A DNA stretch of 32,445 nucleotides, taken from NCBI GenBank assembly GCA_043743335.1, contig JAYTWR010000134.1, positions 1 through 32,445 on the forward strand, in the 5' to 3' direction. Shown in pieces: positions 14,723 to 22,431 of this stretch. The position numbers and the translations under genes were made by a program. The notes beneath the pieces are model-generated. The model had not been told where the DNA came from. It was given only the letters and a program-made list of their open reading frames with translations, and made no database searches. The stretch's first letter is position 1. Each line of letters starts with the position of its first letter. This DNA comes from UBA5216 sp043743335. GTDB taxonomy: Bacteria > Pseudomonadota > Gammaproteobacteria > Burkholderiales > SG8-41.

Positions 14723-16324
14723 TCAAACAATTTTTCGCGTGACTGAACGCGTGTGGCCAAACGTCGGCACGTGCACCGAGTGCGTGCCTGGCCCACCCGC
14801 GACGATGATGCTGACTGCTTCCGGCTTGATCGAAATCGGTATGTGCGTGTCGGCACCGAACGGGCCGAGCTCTGCGCCACGCGTGTGTTGCAAACGCATG
14901 CGGTCTTTGGCGGCGAGACGGTCGACGTGTAGCTTCGACATTTCCCACAGTTTGAATTTCACATCGCGTTTGCTCAAACCTTCGCGCGCGAGAATTTCTG
15001 CGTGCTCCGGGCCGATCAGCAACCACGGTTCGCCGCCGAAGTAGTAATCGTTGTTGGTGGGAAAGCGTAGGCTGTCGGCGAACACTTTCAGCAAATCCGT
15101 GGCGTCTTTGGCGTGAGTGTTGAAATTCACCGTACCCGCTGCGCCGACTATCGTCACGGTGCTGTCGTTTTTGTCGAAGCCGCGCTCGACATGCAATGGC
15201 TCCCACGGGCTGTCGGTTTCGTTCTCCGCGCAGCAGAACGTGTACTTGCCCGGCTGGCCTTGGGTGGCGCGATCCATTTCCCCCGGCAGTGTGCCGCCGA
15301 TGTTTTGCATAATCAGCCGCAATGCACGGCCCAGCGTCGCATTCGTCCACGCGCCTTGGCCGAGGCAATTCAAGTGCCCATTGACGCCGATCTCGCGCGC
15401 CACCGGGCCGTTGACGATAATCATCGCCGTCGCAGGGTTGGTGGTGGCTTGTATGCCTTGCAGGTTAAAGCGCTGATCGGTAAAGGCTGCCACCGCTGCA
15501 ATCAGTGTGCGCATGGCGTCGGGTCGGCAACCCGCCATCGCGGCGTTGATGGCGATGCCTTCCACGGTGGCTGCGCCAAAGCCCGGTTGCACAATGGCAA
15601 TGACTTCTTCCGCGGCGCGGCCGCTGGCGGCGATCAGGCGTTCAACTTTGTCAAGCGTAGGCGGACGTAGCGGCAAGCCATCGCTCCAGCGGCGTGCGAT
15701 GCAGAATTGATCGAAGTCATCGATGTCTTCCGGCGCTTCGATGCGTGCGGCGCGTGCGGGGGTGTTGTTACCTTTGCTGCCTGCTGCGCCCGCTTTGGCA
15801 TCCACAGCAATGCGCGCAATATCTGCCACGCAGGTCTCGGCAATCGCTCGCACTTCATCGCGCGTGCGCAGGCCAAACGGATGCGGAATCACGGCGATGG
15901 GATGGCCTTCGGCACCCAGCGCCTTGAGTTGCTTGCGACCCAGCACAATAAACGCATCGGAACAAATCGTGATGGCGGGCACCCCGCGCTTCACCGATTC
16001 TGCGGTGTCGTGGACACTCCACGACGTGCAAGACCCTCAGTCGCCCGAGCCGGTAATCACCAGATCGACATTCGCTTCAATATCTGCGTAAACGGTCTCC
16101 AGCGCGGGCACGCTGGCGGCGCGCTTGCGATGATGAATCACCTGGGCAACGCCGTGGTGCTTGACCAACAGCTCGCCCAAGTCGGCAGCGAGGTGGTTGA
16201 AGTTGGGTTTCGAGTTATCGATGAAGGCGATGACTTTGCCTTGCAGGCTGTCGATGGCTTTCCAAGGGCGCTGCGTGCCTGCGCCAGAGGGGGCGCAGGG
16301 GTCGAGGATGATGTTTTGGCTCAT
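14723..16324 (-). CDS. UGSC-family selenoprotein fused to its partner domain, in-frame TGA (Sec96)
   Basis: The frame gives 533 residues if TGA at 16037-16039 is read as selenocysteine. Around it the translation is V-I-T-G-S-G-D-U-G-S-C-T-S-W-S-V-H-D, the diagnostic motif of the UGSC family. Residues 1 to about 180 are the UGSC domain (SLQGKVIAFIDNSKPNFNHL before Sec; RGVPAITICSDAF and VIPHPFGLRTRDEV after). A Pro/Ala/Gly-rich linker follows. From about residue 205 the chain matches the partner protein at 6027-7070, with DGLPLRPPT, NAAMAGC (C266), PGKYTFC and PLHVERGF. The U-x-x-C pair is intact. GGTGAG precedes the ATG; a GTG at 16336 is an alternative start. No signal peptide is visible. 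The reaction is unknown; a redox role is inferred from Sec and the cysteines. Confidence 0.9.
16007..16025 (-). promoter_or_regulatory. candidate bacterial SECIS hairpin of the fused UGSC gene
   Basis: On the coding strand GTCGTGG and CCACGAC form a perfect 7-bp stem around the five-base loop AGTGT. The stem base is 11 nt and the loop 18 nt after the TGA, and the second loop base is G, all as expected of a bacterial SECIS. The stem also encodes the conserved S-W-S-V-H-D, so part of the pairing could be forced by the protein. Confidence 0.75.
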
Positions 16325-16338
16325 GTCGGTACTCACCG

Positions 16339-17241
16339 TTATTGTTGGTTGAATCGGGCAACCACCGGCTGCCAGCGCTGCAATTGCGCTTCGAGAAATT
16401 CACCAAACGCCTCGGGTGTCGAGCCGTGCGGTGTGATGCCTGCTGCTGTCAGACGGCCCGCGATGTCGGCGCTTTGCAATACGCGGGCCACCGCCTGCGA
16501 TATCGTGTCGACCAGCATGCGCGGTGTGCCGCGCGGGGCCGACAGGCCCAGCCAGTTCGACACGTCGCTGCCGCTCACGCCAGCTTCTGCGAGCGTGGGC
16601 ACGTTGGGGGCTACAGGGCAACGCTCAGCGCTGGTCGCCGCCAATGCGCGTAAGCGACCGGCTTTGCAGCGCGGCAGCATAGACATCATGTTGTTGAAGC
16701 TCAGCGCAATAACGCCGGCTTCGAGATCGGCATAGAGCTTGCCTGTTTCGGCGTAGCGCGCATGGCGTAACTGCACGCCGGTCACCGATTGAAATAACGC
16801 CGCAGCCAAATGCGGTGCGCCGCCGATGGCGGAGGCGCCGTAGGCCAGTTCACCGGGATGGGCGCGTGCGTGTGCAATCAACGCCTGCACATCCGGCACC
16901 GGTAACGCCGGGTGACACGCCAGCAACATCGGCGACTGCGTGAGCAGTGACACCGGCACGAAATCGTATTGCGGGTCGTAGGGCAACAAGGGATTAAGAT
17001 GCGGTGCCAGCGCGTGTGTGCCCAGCGTGGCGACGAAGAGTGTGTTGCCGTCGGGCGGGCTTTGCGATGCCATACGTGCGCCGAGCGTGCCGTTGTCGCC
17101 CGCAATGCGCGTAATCACCACGCGACGCTCCAATGCTGCGGCAAGGGGCGGCGCGATCAGGCTGGCGATGTCGTCTGAGGCGCTGCCAGTCGAGAAGGCA
17201 ACGATGAGTTGCAATGCGGGTTGTCTGGGTTGGAGTGACAT
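16339..17241 (-). CDS. Bug-family binding protein without a signal peptide
   Basis: From the ATG at 17241 this is 300 residues, starting MSLQPRQPALQLIVAFSTGSASDDIASL, which is directly the mature Bug fold. No hydrophobic signal segment precedes it, and the upstream frame extension (26 codons, basic and polar) overlaps the previous gene and is not signal-like either. Later landmarks are GDNGTLGARMASQS, YGASAIGGAPHLAAALF and LGLSAPRGTP. The usual ENRPGA is changed to RIAGDNG. It sits between another Bug gene (4 bp) and the fused UGSC gene (14 bp), so it is part of that operon. It may be cytoplasmic, or exported by another route. Confidence 0.82.
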   Translation of the reverse strand: MSLQPRQPALQLIVAFSTGSASDDIASLIAPPLAAALERRVVITRIAGDNGTLGARMASQSPPDGNTLFVATLGTHALAPHLNPLLPYDPQYDFVPVSLLTQSPMLLACHPALPVPDVQALIAHARAHPGELAYGASAIGGAPHLAAALFQSVTGVQLRHARYAETGKLYADLEAGVIALSFNNMMSMLPRCKAGRLRALAATSAERCPVAPNVPTLAEAGVSGSDVSNWLGLSAPRGTPRMLVDTISQAVARVLQSADIAGRLTAAGITPHGSTPEAFGEFLEAQLQRWQPVVARFNQQ

Positions 17242-17245
17242 GATG

Positions 17246-18214
17246 TTATTGGGCTGTGATGCCGGTATCGCGCACGATTTTCGCCCATTTTGTGATTTCG
17301 CTTTTGATGTACGTCGCAAACTGCTCCGGCGTGGTGGTTTGCGGCTCTGCCCCTTGGCTGACGAGGCGCTCGCGCATGTCGGGCGTGCGCATGATGTCCA
17401 CGATTTCGCTGTTCAGGCGATTGACGATGGGGCGCGCGAGGCCAGCGGGTGCTGCGGCACCGATCCAGGTGGCGGCTTCAAAGCCGGGAAAGCCCGATTC
17501 GGCGAGGGTGGGCGTTTCCGGCGCGGCGCTGGAGCGCGTAAGACTGGTCACGCCCAGCCCGCGCAGCCGTTTGGCGCGTACATGCGGCAGGGCACCGGGC
17601 ACGCTGCTGAAATACATCGATACGTGGCCAGCGATCAGGTCGATCAACACTTGTCCGCCGCCTTTATACGGCACATGCGTGAGTTCAAGCTTCGCTTGCG
17701 ACTTAAAAAACGCTGCTGACAAATGCGTGGTGCTGCCCGCGCCTGACGAGGCGTACGTCAACTGCCCGGGCCGCGCGCGCGCGAAGGCGATGAGTTCTTT
17801 CACCGAGGTGGCAGGCAATGACGGATGCACCACCAGGATATTGGGGAACGATGCCACCAGCGAAATCGGCGTGAAATCCGTCAGCGGGTTGTACGGCAGC
17901 TTTGTGTAAATGCTGGTGTTGATGGCCATTGGCGACACGTTGGCCATCACCAGCGTGTAGCCGTCGGCTGCGGCACGCGCGACGATTTCGGTGCCGAGAT
18001 TGCCGCCAGCGCCGGAACGGTTATCCACGACAACCGCCTGACCCAAGCGCTCGCTCAGGCGTTGTGACAGTGCGCGAATAATGATGTCGCCGCCGCCGCT
18101 CGCCGGAAACGGCACCACAAAGCGGATCGGCCGCGTGGGGTAATCTTGCGCGAGGCTGCTACTCGCGTAGTGCGCCGGAAACAAAAAACTCAATAAAATC
18201 AAATACTTGATCAT
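17246..18214 (-). CDS. Bug-family periplasmic binding protein
   Basis: From the ATG at 18214 this is 322 residues, with signal peptide MIKYLILLSFLFPAHYASS-S-LAQDYPTRPIR. The open frame extends 55 codons upstream, but that part is not signal-like, so I chose the internal ATG. Bug landmarks are VVPFPASGGGDIIIRALSQRL, VVDNRSGAGGNLGTEIVAR and YASSGAGSTTHLSAAFF. The first signal-peptide codons coincide with a copy of the AT-rich dispersed element. It is the first gene of the run leading through the signal-less Bug gene to the fused UGSC gene, and is divergent from the PncC gene. Confidence 0.92.
   Translation of the reverse strand: MIKYLILLSFLFPAHYASSSLAQDYPTRPIRFVVPFPASGGGDIIIRALSQRLSERLGQAVVVDNRSGAGGNLGTEIVARAAADGYTLVMANVSPMAINTSIYTKLPYNPLTDFTPISLVASFPNILVVHPSLPATSVKELIAFARARPGQLTYASSGAGSTTHLSAAFFKSQAKLELTHVPYKGGGQVLIDLIAGHVSMYFSSVPGALPHVRAKRLRGLGVTSLTRSSAAPETPTLAESGFPGFEAATWIGAAAPAGLARPIVNRLNSEIVDIMRTPDMRERLVSQGAEPQTTTPEQFATYIKSEITKWAKIVRDTGITAQ
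18184..18208 (-). repeat. AT-rich dispersed element, copy R5, inside coding sequence
   Basis: On the minus strand AAGTATTTGATTTTATTGAGT matches the consensus AAGTAATTGATTTTATTGAGT except for one base. It encodes KYLILLS in the signal peptide of the Bug protein. The A-to-T change converts an in-frame TAA into TAT (Tyr), which is what allows this copy to be translated. Confidence 0.65.
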
Positions 18215-18314
18215 TGTCTCGCTGCAGGGTGAGGCGCGCGTGCATTTTGCGAAAAGCTGTTTATACCGCAAAATGCCTGCTATCGAATTTTCACCCACTA
18301 CAGGATATGCCCCC

Positions 18315-18812
18315 ATGGAAAGATTATTCCCGCTTGCCGAAAAAGCTGCCGCGCTGCTCAAGGCGCGCAAACAAACCATCGCTGTGGCGGAATCTTCCGC
18401 TGGCGGTTTGATTAACGCGGCGTTGCTGGCGTTGCCCGGCGCATCCGCTTATTGCAAGGGTGGCATGGTGGCGTATACGCGTGATGCGCTGCTGGGTTTG
18501 CGCGACGTGAAACTGGAAGTGCTGCAAACCCTGCGTGGCGGCACAGAGCCTAATGCCCTGTTCCGCGCACGCACAATTCGTGAGCACTTGAATGCCGATT
18601 GGGGCTTGAGTGAATCTGGCGCGGCGGGGCCGACGGGCAGCCGCTATGGTTACGCCGCCGGGCACTGTGTGCTGGCCGTCGTGGGCGGCGTGGAAAAATC
18701 GTTGACGTTGGAAACGGCTAGTGCCGATCGTGTGGCGAATATGTATGCGTTTGGCGAAGCGGCGCTCAAGCTGTTGATCGAATGCCTAGAACAGGCACCG
18801 CCCGTGAAGTAG
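18315..18812 (+). CDS. CinA C-terminal-domain family protein (PncC-like NMN amidohydrolase)
   Basis: This 165-residue cytoplasmic protein has the stand-alone CinA C-terminal (PncC) fold. The family motifs are AVAESSAGGLINAALLALPG, GGMVAYTRDA and SGAAGPTGSRYG. PncC enzymes deamidate nicotinamide mononucleotide to the nicotinate form in NAD recycling. The ATG at 18315 has AGGA nine bases before it; an upstream ATG at 18273 is possible. The family motif usually reads ESxTGG; here it is ESSAGG. It is divergent from the Bug gene and stands alone before the methyltransferase cluster. Confidence 0.85.
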   Translation: MERLFPLAEKAAALLKARKQTIAVAESSAGGLINAALLALPGASAYCKGGMVAYTRDALLGLRDVKLEVLQTLRGGTEPNALFRARTIREHLNADWGLSESGAAGPTGSRYGYAAGHCVLAVVGGVEKSLTLETASADRVANMYAFGEAALKLLIECLEQAPPVK

Positions 18813-18890
18813 CGGTACACCAAAGTGCCCGTGGCCGCGTTTACAGCGCAGGCCCTTGGGATGGGCGTGTCAAATTTGTGGAGAAAGTTA

Positions 18891-19847
18891 ATGAGTGTGC
18901 AGATTGAGGGTGGGAAATCCGTGGCGACTATGGTGGCCGTAGTGACCGTGGGCGTTGCGCTCGCCGCGCTAAGTTTGGCGCAAGCGCAGCCGACCCCGCC
19001 TGCGAAAACGCCCGCAGCGCCGGCGACAATGTCTCCTGTAACGCCCGCAGCAAAAGCGCCTGTCGCCTCACTGCCCACCGATAAACCCGCCGCCGCGCCC
19101 GCCAAGACGGAATACACACCGGAAGTGGGTCAGGCGGGCAAAGACGTGATATGGGTGCCGACCGCGCAGGTGCTGGTCAATCGGCTGTTGGACATGGCGA
19201 AGCTCACGCCCGATGATATTTTGTATGACTTGGGCTCGGGCGACGGACGTACGGTGATTACTGCGGCCAAGCGTGGTGTGCGCGCTTACGGTATTGAATT
19301 CAATCCGGACCTGGTGGCGCTGTCCAAGCGCAACGCGGCGAACGAGGGCGTGGCGGAGCGCGCCACGTTTGAAAAGGCGGATATTTTTCAGACGAATTTT
19401 TCCAACGCCACCGTGGTCACGCTGTTCCTGCTGCCGTCGTTGAACGTGAAGTTGCGCCCAACCATTTTGAACATGAAGCCGGGCACGCGCATTGCAGCCA
19501 ATTCTTTCGATATGGGCGACTGGAAACCCGATCAAACCGCGCGTGTTGGGGGCGATTGCCAATCGTGGTGCACGGCCTATTTGTGGATTGTGCCGGTGAA
19601 GGCGGAAGGCAACTGGAAGTTTGGCGCAGGGGAGTTGGTGCTAAAACAGCAGTATCAAATGCTGACGGGTACGCTGAGCGCCGGCGACAGCACGCTGGCG
19701 ATTTCCGACGGCAAACTCGATGGTGAGCGCATCAGCTTCACGGTCGGCGGCGCCAAATATAATGGCGTGGTAAAAGGCGATCTCATGGAAGGCCGTTCCA
19801 TCGCGGGCACCTCGAAAACGCCGTGGTTCGCAACGCGCGGGAACTAG
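18891..19847 (+). CDS. exported methyltransferase-like protein, paralog 1
   Basis: This 318-residue protein has an N-terminal hydrophobic segment ending near LAQAQ, then a Pro/Ala/Lys-rich stretch of about 50 residues, then a class I methyltransferase fold with SAM motif YDLGSGDGRTVITAAKRG and GIEFNPDLVALSK. LFLLPSLNVKLRPTIL and the W-C-T-A-Y-L-W-I-V-P segment follow, and a beta-rich C-terminal domain of about 90 residues ends the protein. A CxxxC pair (C-Q-S-W-C) lies before the last part. GGAGA precedes the ATG. It is the first of three tandem paralogs. SAM is a cytoplasmic cofactor, so activity in the periplasm would be surprising. The substrate is unknown. Confidence 0.85.
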   Translation: MSVQIEGGKSVATMVAVVTVGVALAALSLAQAQPTPPAKTPAAPATMSPVTPAAKAPVASLPTDKPAAAPAKTEYTPEVGQAGKDVIWVPTAQVLVNRLLDMAKLTPDDILYDLGSGDGRTVITAAKRGVRAYGIEFNPDLVALSKRNAANEGVAERATFEKADIFQTNFSNATVVTLFLLPSLNVKLRPTILNMKPGTRIAANSFDMGDWKPDQTARVGGDCQSWCTAYLWIVPVKAEGNWKFGAGELVLKQQYQMLTGTLSAGDSTLAISDGKLDGERISFTVGGAKYNGVVKGDLMEGRSIAGTSKTPWFATRGN

Positions 19848-19850
19848 CGT

Positions 19851-20714
19851 TTGTTGCGACGGGTTGCGTTCTTTTGCGCGGCGGCGCTGACAGCGTGCGC
19901 TGCGATTGCTCAATCGACGCCACCGGCCAGTTTCGCGCCGGCGCTTAATCAGTCGGGCAAGGATGTGGTGTGGGTGCCCACGCCCGATGCGCTGGTTGCC
20001 AAAATGCTCGATCTGGCAAAGGTGAGCAGGAGCGACACCTTGATCGATCTTGGCTCCGGCGACGGGCGGTTGGTGATTCTGGCGGCGCAGCGCGGTGCCA
20101 AAGCGCTGGGCATCGAGTACGACGCGAAGCTGGTGGATTATTCAAAGCGGCTCGCGCAACAACAAGGTGTGGCAGCGAAAGCCACATTCGTGAAAGCGGA
20201 TTTGTTTGCCAGCGATTTGTCGTCTGCAACCGTGATCACGGTATTTTTGGGGCCGGAACTCAACCACAAATTGCTGCCGAAGTTGCTGGCGCTCAAGCCC
20301 GGTACGCGCATTGTCTCCAACACGCACCCCATCGGCGATTGGCCGGTGGATGACATCGCCGTTTCGGGCGACGATGAAAAATCGGTGTATTACCGCACGG
20401 CTCGGCTGTGGATCGTGCCGGCGAATGTGGCGGGGCGCTGGCAGTGGGCCGGCGGCGCGTTAACTTTGACGCAGCGTTATCAAACCGTGACGGGCACGTT
20501 GCACGCAGGGGCGATATCCAAGCCTGTGAGTCATGTAGTGCTGCGCGGAGATCAACTGCGTTTCGACGCGGACGGCGCGCAATACTCGGCGACGGTTGCG
20601 GGGCAAACGCTGGAGGGTGTTGTTATTGTTACGGTGCCAGGCGCGGTGCCAGGCGCGGTGCCAGGCACGGGGCTAGGTGGCCAGCAACCCTGGCGCGCGC
20701 AGCGCCAGCGCTAA
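19851..20714 (+). CDS. exported methyltransferase-like protein, paralog 2 (possible lipoprotein)
   Basis: This 287-residue paralog starts at a TTG three bases after the previous stop, so it is probably translated by coupling. The N-terminus MLRRVAFFCAAALTACAAIAQ contains LTAC, which fits a lipobox, so it may be a lipoprotein; cleavage after AIA is the alternative. The SAM motif is DLGSGDGRLVILAAQRG with GIEYDAKLVDYSK. It lacks the C-x-S-W-C pair of paralogs 1 and 4 and has KSVYYRTARLWIVP instead. The C-terminus carries Val-Pro-Gly-Ala repeats encoded by a 12-bp tandem repeat. It is the most divergent of the four paralogs. Confidence 0.82.
   Translation: MLRRVAFFCAAALTACAAIAQSTPPASFAPALNQSGKDVVWVPTPDALVAKMLDLAKVSRSDTLIDLGSGDGRLVILAAQRGAKALGIEYDAKLVDYSKRLAQQQGVAAKATFVKADLFASDLSSATVITVFLGPELNHKLLPKLLALKPGTRIVSNTHPIGDWPVDDIAVSGDDEKSVYYRTARLWIVPANVAGRWQWAGGALTLTQRYQTVTGTLHAGAISKPVSHVVLRGDQLRFDADGAQYSATVAGQTLEGVVIVTVPGAVPGAVPGTGLGGQQPWRAQRQR
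20634..20669. repeat. 12-bp coding tandem repeat in paralog 2
   Basis: The unit GTGCCAGGCGCG occurs twice exactly and a third time with one change, and encodes V-P-G-A repeats close to the C-terminus. The unit length keeps the frame when copies are gained or lost. Confidence 0.8.
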
Positions 20715-20762
20715 GTGATTTCACGTATGATTCATCATCATTAATTCTTTGAGAAAGCAGCC

Positions 20763-21587
20763 ATGACAAGCAAGCGTGCGTTTTTGCAGGGTGTGTTAGC
20801 GGCCGCGTTGGCATTGGCTGGATCATGGGGTCACGCGCAACCCGCCAAAGCGTTCACGCCCGAAGTCGGCCAGCAAGGCAAAGACGTGGTGTGGGTGCCG
20901 ACATCGCAGTTGCTGGTCGACAAAATGCTCGACATGGCCAAGCTCACAGCCAGCGACGTTCATTACGACTTGGGTTCCGGCGACGGCCGCACCGTGATTA
21001 CGGCGGCCCAGCGCGGCGCGCGCGCCTATGGCATTGAATACAACCCTGACATGGTGACGCTGTCGCAGCGCGCCGCCGAGAAAGAAGGCGTCAGTGATAA
21101 AGCCACGTTTACCAAGGCCGATCTCTACGAGACCGATTTCTCCAAGGCCACCGTGATCACCATGTTTTTGCTGCCAGAAATCAATTTGAAACTACGACCG
21201 AAAATTCTGGGCCTCAAGCCCGGCACGCGCATTGTGTCCAACACCTTCACCATGGGCGAGTGGGAGGCCGACGAAACCGCCACCGCCGCCAGCGACGAAG
21301 GTTCCAGCTACTACAATACTGCGCTGCTGTGGATCGTGCCCGCCAAGGTGGACGGTGTGTGGAAATCCCCGCAAGGCGACATCACACTCAAGCAGGAATT
21401 CCAGAAATTTTCGGGATCAATCGGTGTGGGTGGTGTTGCCACGCTGGTCACCGGCGGCAAACTGCGCGGCGACCAGATCAGTTTTAGCGCGGGTGGTGCG
21501 CAGTATGCGGGTACGGTGAGTGGCAGTGCCATCGCGGGTACGGTCACTTCGGGTGGTGCCAGCCGCGAGTGGCGGGTCGTGCGGTAG
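20763..21587 (+). CDS. exported methyltransferase-like protein, paralog 3
   Basis: This 274-residue paralog has a signal peptide ending near SWGHA-QPAKAF. The conserved GQQGKDVVWVPTSQLLVDKML, the SAM motif YDLGSGDGRTVITAAQRG, GIEYNPDMVTLSQ and MFLLPEINLKLRP follow. The position of the C-x-S-W-C pair is replaced by GSSYYNTALLWIVP. The C-terminal beta domain is present in full. AGAAAG is a weak ribosome binding site before the ATG. It is 48 bp after paralog 2, and AT-rich element R6 follows its stop. Confidence 0.85.
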   Translation: MTSKRAFLQGVLAAALALAGSWGHAQPAKAFTPEVGQQGKDVVWVPTSQLLVDKMLDMAKLTASDVHYDLGSGDGRTVITAAQRGARAYGIEYNPDMVTLSQRAAEKEGVSDKATFTKADLYETDFSKATVITMFLLPEINLKLRPKILGLKPGTRIVSNTFTMGEWEADETATAASDEGSSYYNTALLWIVPAKVDGVWKSPQGDITLKQEFQKFSGSIGVGGVATLVTGGKLRGDQISFSAGGAQYAGTVSGSAIAGTVTSGGASREWRVVR

Positions 21588-21591
21588 CGTT

Positions 21592-21619
21592 GTAACTATT
21601 TGATTTAATTGATAATTTT
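21592..21619 (+). repeat. AT-rich dispersed element, copy R6
   Basis: GTAACTATTTGATTTAATTGA followed by TAATTTT is a variant copy between the convergent paralog 3 and DUF5615 genes. It is directly followed by another AT-rich piece (GTTAATCTAATTG). Confidence 0.55.
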
Positions 21620-21634
21620 GTTAATCTAATTGCG

Positions 21635-21961
21635 CTATCCATGGCCGGTGACGCGAACGTAGCGCATGGGCAAGAGCGTAGCGAGCGCGCGTTCAAGATT
21701 CGGCATCAGCGGTAACAGCGCTGGCAGTTCAATCGACACGGTATCCAATACGATCACCGCAATGGGTAGTGTGATCAGGTTCTGTTGAAACGGTAGATTT
21801 TTGTCGACCGTAATGAAGGCATCAAAATCACTCGCAGCAAGCGCAAGCAACTTTCCATTTTTGACGCCTGACCAACCCATTTCCACAACTGTGCGAACTG
21901 CATGTGCGGGCAGGGCGCGCCGCAGGCGACCGGGTACCGATTCGTCAAGCAGCAGACGCAT
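21635..21961 (-). CDS. DUF5615 PIN-like putative toxin
   Basis: This 108-residue protein starts MRLLLDESVPGRLRRALP and contains VVEMGWSGVKNGKLL, FDAFITVDKNLPFQQNL and PIAVIVLDT, the pattern of DUF5615 (PIN-like, Mut7-C related). The acidic residues D6, D46 (within SDFDAF) and D53 are present. These proteins are predicted nucleases of toxin-antitoxin pairs. The gene overlaps the upstream DUF433 gene by 17 bases, the standard pairing. The toxic activity of this family is a prediction. Confidence 0.85.
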   Translation of the reverse strand: MRLLLDESVPGRLRRALPAHAVRTVVEMGWSGVKNGKLLALAASDFDAFITVDKNLPFQQNLITLPIAVIVLDTVSIELPALLPLMPNLERALATLLPMRYVRVTGHG

Positions 21962-22163
21962 CGGCGTACAGGTGTGCTTTCGCAGCCTCTAGTACTGCGA
22001 CTGCCGTCTGCCGTTGAATGGAAGGAAAGTCTTCCAGAAAATCTTCAATGGAAGAATTTCCTTCAAGGTAGTCAAAGAGATTCTGAACAGGTACGCGCGT
22101 GCCGGTGAAGCAAAGCGCCCCGCTCATGATTTCCGGGTCGCGACTGACGAGAGATAGCTTCAT
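21945..22163 (-). CDS. DUF433-family putative antitoxin
   Basis: This 72-residue protein (MKLSLVSRDPEIMSGALCFTGTRVPVQNLF...) has the DUF433 pattern: a short beta segment with PEIMSGxxxFxGTRVPV, then a helix-turn-helix-like part (LFDYLEGNSSIEDFLEDFPSI). The frame is open further upstream, but AGGAG lies before the ATG at 22163, so I chose it. DUF433 proteins are paired with DUF5615 or other PIN-like proteins as antitoxins, as here. Confidence 0.87.
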   Translation of the reverse strand: MKLSLVSRDPEIMSGALCFTGTRVPVQNLFDYLEGNSSIEDFLEDFPSIQRQTAVAVLEAAKAHLYADASAA

Positions 22164-22431
22164 TGCAGGCTCCTGACGGATGAATAACGTCGCGGGTAAA
22201 GCGCGACGCGCATGGATTGAAATCATACACCTACCGCCTTATACGGGCCGGCCCAGTAGCGCATAGACACCATTGCACCACACCAACTCGTTCGTCAGCC
22301 AAGCCACCGGGCAGACGCAGGACATAACTGGGTGCCGATGCACAGCGCCAGAATCACGCCGCTGGCTAGTACGGGAGACGGATGTTTATGCCGTAGTTGA
22401 CGCTCGTGCTGCGCAGTCGACTGGCGTTTTT
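22164..22431. other. 268-bp stretch without a supported gene
   Basis: I see no supported coding region, RNA gene or clear repeat. It should hold the promoter of the DUF433/DUF5615 pair. The AGGAG of DUF433 is at its left edge. A degraded gene fragment cannot be excluded. Confidence 0.4.

Noticed and set aside
16007..16025. Hairpin as an intrinsic terminator after the 99-codon ORF
   Set aside because: No T-run follows, and the coding frame continues through it.
15707..16735. Long plus-strand ORF (342 codons)
   Set aside because: It lies opposite the fused UGSC gene and a Bug gene and has no recognisable domain or start context.
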